Source: an uncultured Nocardiopsis sp. | GTDB lineage: Bacteria; Actinomycetota; Actinomycetes; Streptosporangiales; Streptosporangiaceae | Length of the DNA stretch: 7,831 nucleotides | Assembly (NCBI GenBank): GCA_937957845.1 | Contig: CALGOD010000716.1 | Location: 1 to 7,831, forward strand | Reading direction: 5' to 3' | Shown: positions 6,868-7,831 of the stretch, one piece after another | Position numbering within the stretch: the stretch's first letter is position 1 | How the letters are laid out: each line of letters begins with the position of its first letter | The notes under the pieces: model-generated | Seen by the model: the letters and a program-made list of their open reading frames with translations, nothing else | Database searches by the model: none | Told to the model about the DNA's origin: nothing | Program-made: the position numbers and the translations under genes

Positions 6868-7587
6868 ATGTCTGACAACCAGCGGAACACCACCACGAAC
6901 GAATCCGAGCCGGAAACGGCGGAGACCGCCGGCAGCGGAGACGTGGAGACGGCCGGGGAGGACACGGCGAAGACGGGGGTCACCGTGGCCGCCGAGGCCT
7001 CCGGAGAAGACGCTTCGGCCACGACGGGGGAGGGCTCCGCCGCGGCCGAGGAGGTCGTTGCCAAGGACGACTCGGCGAAGGCGGAGGAGCCGGCGGATCC
7101 CACCGGAACGGACGTGGCGGAGGACCGTGCGCAAGCGGGGGGAACGCCAGTGTCCGAAACGAAGTCCTCGGTGCCCAAGGGCCCGAACGCCGTGAAGGCG
7201 ACCATGTCCAGCCGGAAGGCACACCTGACGGTCTCCCGTGTGGAGCCCTGGTCGGTGATGAAGTTCAGCTTCGTCGTCTCCCTGGTGTGCTTCATCATCC
7301 TGTTCGTGGCGGTCACGGTGGTCTACGTGACACTGTCGATGCTGGGCGTGTTCGAAGAGCTGACCAAGATGATCACCGCGCTCCTGGAGGGTGACGGTGG
7401 CGAGGACGAGCTCGGACTCAACCCCGCCGCCTGGTTCTCACCGGGTCGCGTGCTGGGTTACACCGGTGTGGTCGGCGCGCTGAACATCGTGCTGATCACC
7501 GCGCTGTCCACGGTGGGGGCGATGCTGTACAACCTGGTCGCCGACCTGGTGGGGGGCTTGGACGTGACGCTCTCCGAGGCGGAGTAG
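6868..7587 (+). CDS. DUF3566-family two-TM membrane protein
   Basis: The function of this family is not established. A DUF3566 protein directly after gyrA is usual in actinobacteria (Rv0007 in M. tuberculosis). The product has 239 residues. Residues 1-100 are low in complexity, rich in Glu, Ala, Thr and Asp, and probably disordered. Then a basic stretch leads into the family start LTVSRVEPWSVMKFSF. TM1 spans about 133-156. A loop follows with an acidic patch (EGDGGEDELG), then TM2 at about 199-221, ending in the family-typical NLVADLVGGLDVTLSE. With two membrane segments, both ends are probably cytoplasmic. The ATG has no well-placed ribosome-binding site: AAGGAA is 20 nt away. A -10-like TAACGT (6858-6863) lies just before it, so a leaderless mRNA is possible. 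A GTG at 7150 (residue 95) is a weaker alternative that would drop the acidic region. Confidence 0.85.
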   Translation: MSDNQRNTTTNESEPETAETAGSGDVETAGEDTAKTGVTVAAEASGEDASATTGEGSAAAEEVVAKDDSAKAEEPADPTGTDVAEDRAQAGGTPVSETKSSVPKGPNAVKATMSSRKAHLTVSRVEPWSVMKFSFVVSLVCFIILFVAVTVVYVTLSMLGVFEELTKMITALLEGDGGEDELGLNPAAWFSPGRVLGYTGVVGALNIVLITALSTVGAMLYNLVADLVGGLDVTLSEAE

Positions 7588-7591
7588 GCGG

Positions 7592-7620
7592 TTCCGAGCA
7601 CTCCCGTACGGGGGTAAAAT
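7592..7620 (+). promoter_or_regulatory. Candidate promoter with palindrome in its spacer
   Basis: TTCCGA (7592-7597) and TAAAAT (7615-7620) are 17 bp apart. The -10 matches 5 of 6 bases of TATAAT, the -35 matches 3 of 6. The spacer contains the perfect palindrome CCCGTACGGG (7603-7612), extendable to 16 bp with one mismatched pair. Transcription would begin near the hairpin at 7622. It may be an upstream tRNA promoter or a chance match in an AT-rich spot. Confidence 0.35.
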
Positions 7621-7621
7621 G

Positions 7622-7664
7622 GGAGGTGAAGAGGGACGCGCGGGTCGCGTCCCGATTCACTTCC
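7622..7664 (+). terminator. Composite hairpin with tandem G-A internal loop
   Basis: The inner stem is GGGACGCG (7633-7640) with CGCGTCCC (7646-7653), loop CGGGT. It is flanked on both sides by GA (7631-7632 and 7654-7655), then an outer stem GGAGGTGAA (7622-7630) with TTCACTTCC (7656-7664), including one G-U pair. It lies 34 bases after the DUF3566 stop and is probably that gene's terminator. No U-tract follows on the + strand; on the minus strand the hairpin is followed by CATTTTA. Confidence 0.6.
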
Positions 7665-7679
7665 GCCTCCGCTCACCGG

Positions 7680-7709
7680 TTCGCTCCGGTCCTGAGGATG
7701 CGGTAGAGT
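7680..7709 (+). promoter_or_regulatory. Probable tRNA-Ile promoter
   Basis: TAGAGT (7704-7709) is a typical actinobacterial stable-RNA -10, placed 14 bases before the mature tRNA 5' end. TTCGCT (7680-7685) sits at an 18-bp spacing as a weak -35. A short inverted repeat, GTTCC-ACTC-GGAAC (7708-7721), overlaps the end of the -10 and the expected start point. Confidence 0.5.
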
Positions 7710-7723
7710 TCCACTCGGAACGA

Positions 7724-7797
7724 GGGCGTATAGCTCAGTCGGTTAGAGCGCATCCCTGATAAGGATGAGGTCCGTGGTTCAAGTCCACGTACGCCCA
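7724..7797 (+). tRNA. tRNA-Ile (anticodon GAT)
   Basis: A full cloverleaf of 74 nt can be drawn. Acceptor GGGCGTA (7724-7730) pairs with TACGCCC (7790-7796), with discriminator A at 7797. The D-stem is GCTC/GAGC (7733-7736, 7746-7749). The anticodon stem is CATCC/GGATG around the loop CTGATAA, with anticodon GAT at 7758-7760. The variable loop has 5 nt. The T-stem is CGTGG/CCACG with loop TTCAAGT. The 3' CCA is not encoded, as usual in actinobacteria. A tRNA-Ile after gyrA and the DUF3566 gene is the standard actinobacterial arrangement, often followed by tRNA-Ala. Confidence 0.98.
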
Positions 7798-7831
7798 CAC
7801 AGTGTGTGAATCCCAGAGCCTTGCTCCTCCA

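Noticed and set aside
7797..7831. Start of a second tRNA or a terminator after tRNA-Ile
   Set aside because: ACACA-G-TGTGT (7797-7807) and GAGC-CTT-GCTC are short and the window ends; no tRNA acceptor or conserved bases can be assigned.

Overview
The window is about 70% G+C with strongly GC-biased third codon positions. It carries the conserved gene order recF - dciA (DUF721) - gyrB - gyrA - DUF3566 membrane protein - tRNA-Ile, all on the + strand. This is the origin-proximal replication block of an actinobacterial chromosome. The GyrB start (MAYDARSITVLEGLEAVRKR) and the general sequence style suggest a Nocardiopsis/Thermobifida-like member of the Nocardiopsaceae. The phylum call is firm; the family call is an inference from memory of related proteins.

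Layout: 1-1103 is recF, missing only about its first 11 codons at the window edge. It overlaps dciA (1096-1677) by 8 bases. A 464-bp gene-free stretch (1678-2141) leads to gyrB (2142-4076, TTG start). After a 76-bp gap with a strong hairpin comes gyrA (4153-6759). A 14-bp-stem hairpin follows gyrA, then a two-TM DUF3566 protein (6868-7587). Next is a 136-bp gap with a composite hairpin and two promoter-like sites, then tRNA-Ile(GAT) (7724-7797) and 34 unassigned bases.

Functionally this is a DNA replication and topology cluster. RecF loads RecA at gapped or stalled forks, DciA loads or stabilises the replicative helicase DnaB, and GyrB2GyrA2 introduces negative supercoils ahead of the fork. 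The gyrase genes look wild type: all ATPase, Toprim and catalytic tyrosine residues are present, the usual quinolone and coumarin contact residues are unaltered, and neither subunit carries an intein.

This is core genome, and I found no novel accessory system. The most interesting non-genic signal is three identical 15-bp palindromes (TCCACAGCCTGTGGA) flanking and lying inside the 5' part of dciA. Each looks like two inverted DnaA-box cores. They may form a DnaA-binding cluster outside the usual dnaA-dnaN origin. Further items are a perfect 9-bp inverted repeat upstream of gyrB, the gyrB-gyrA hairpin, and a stem with a tandem G-A internal loop ahead of the tRNA.
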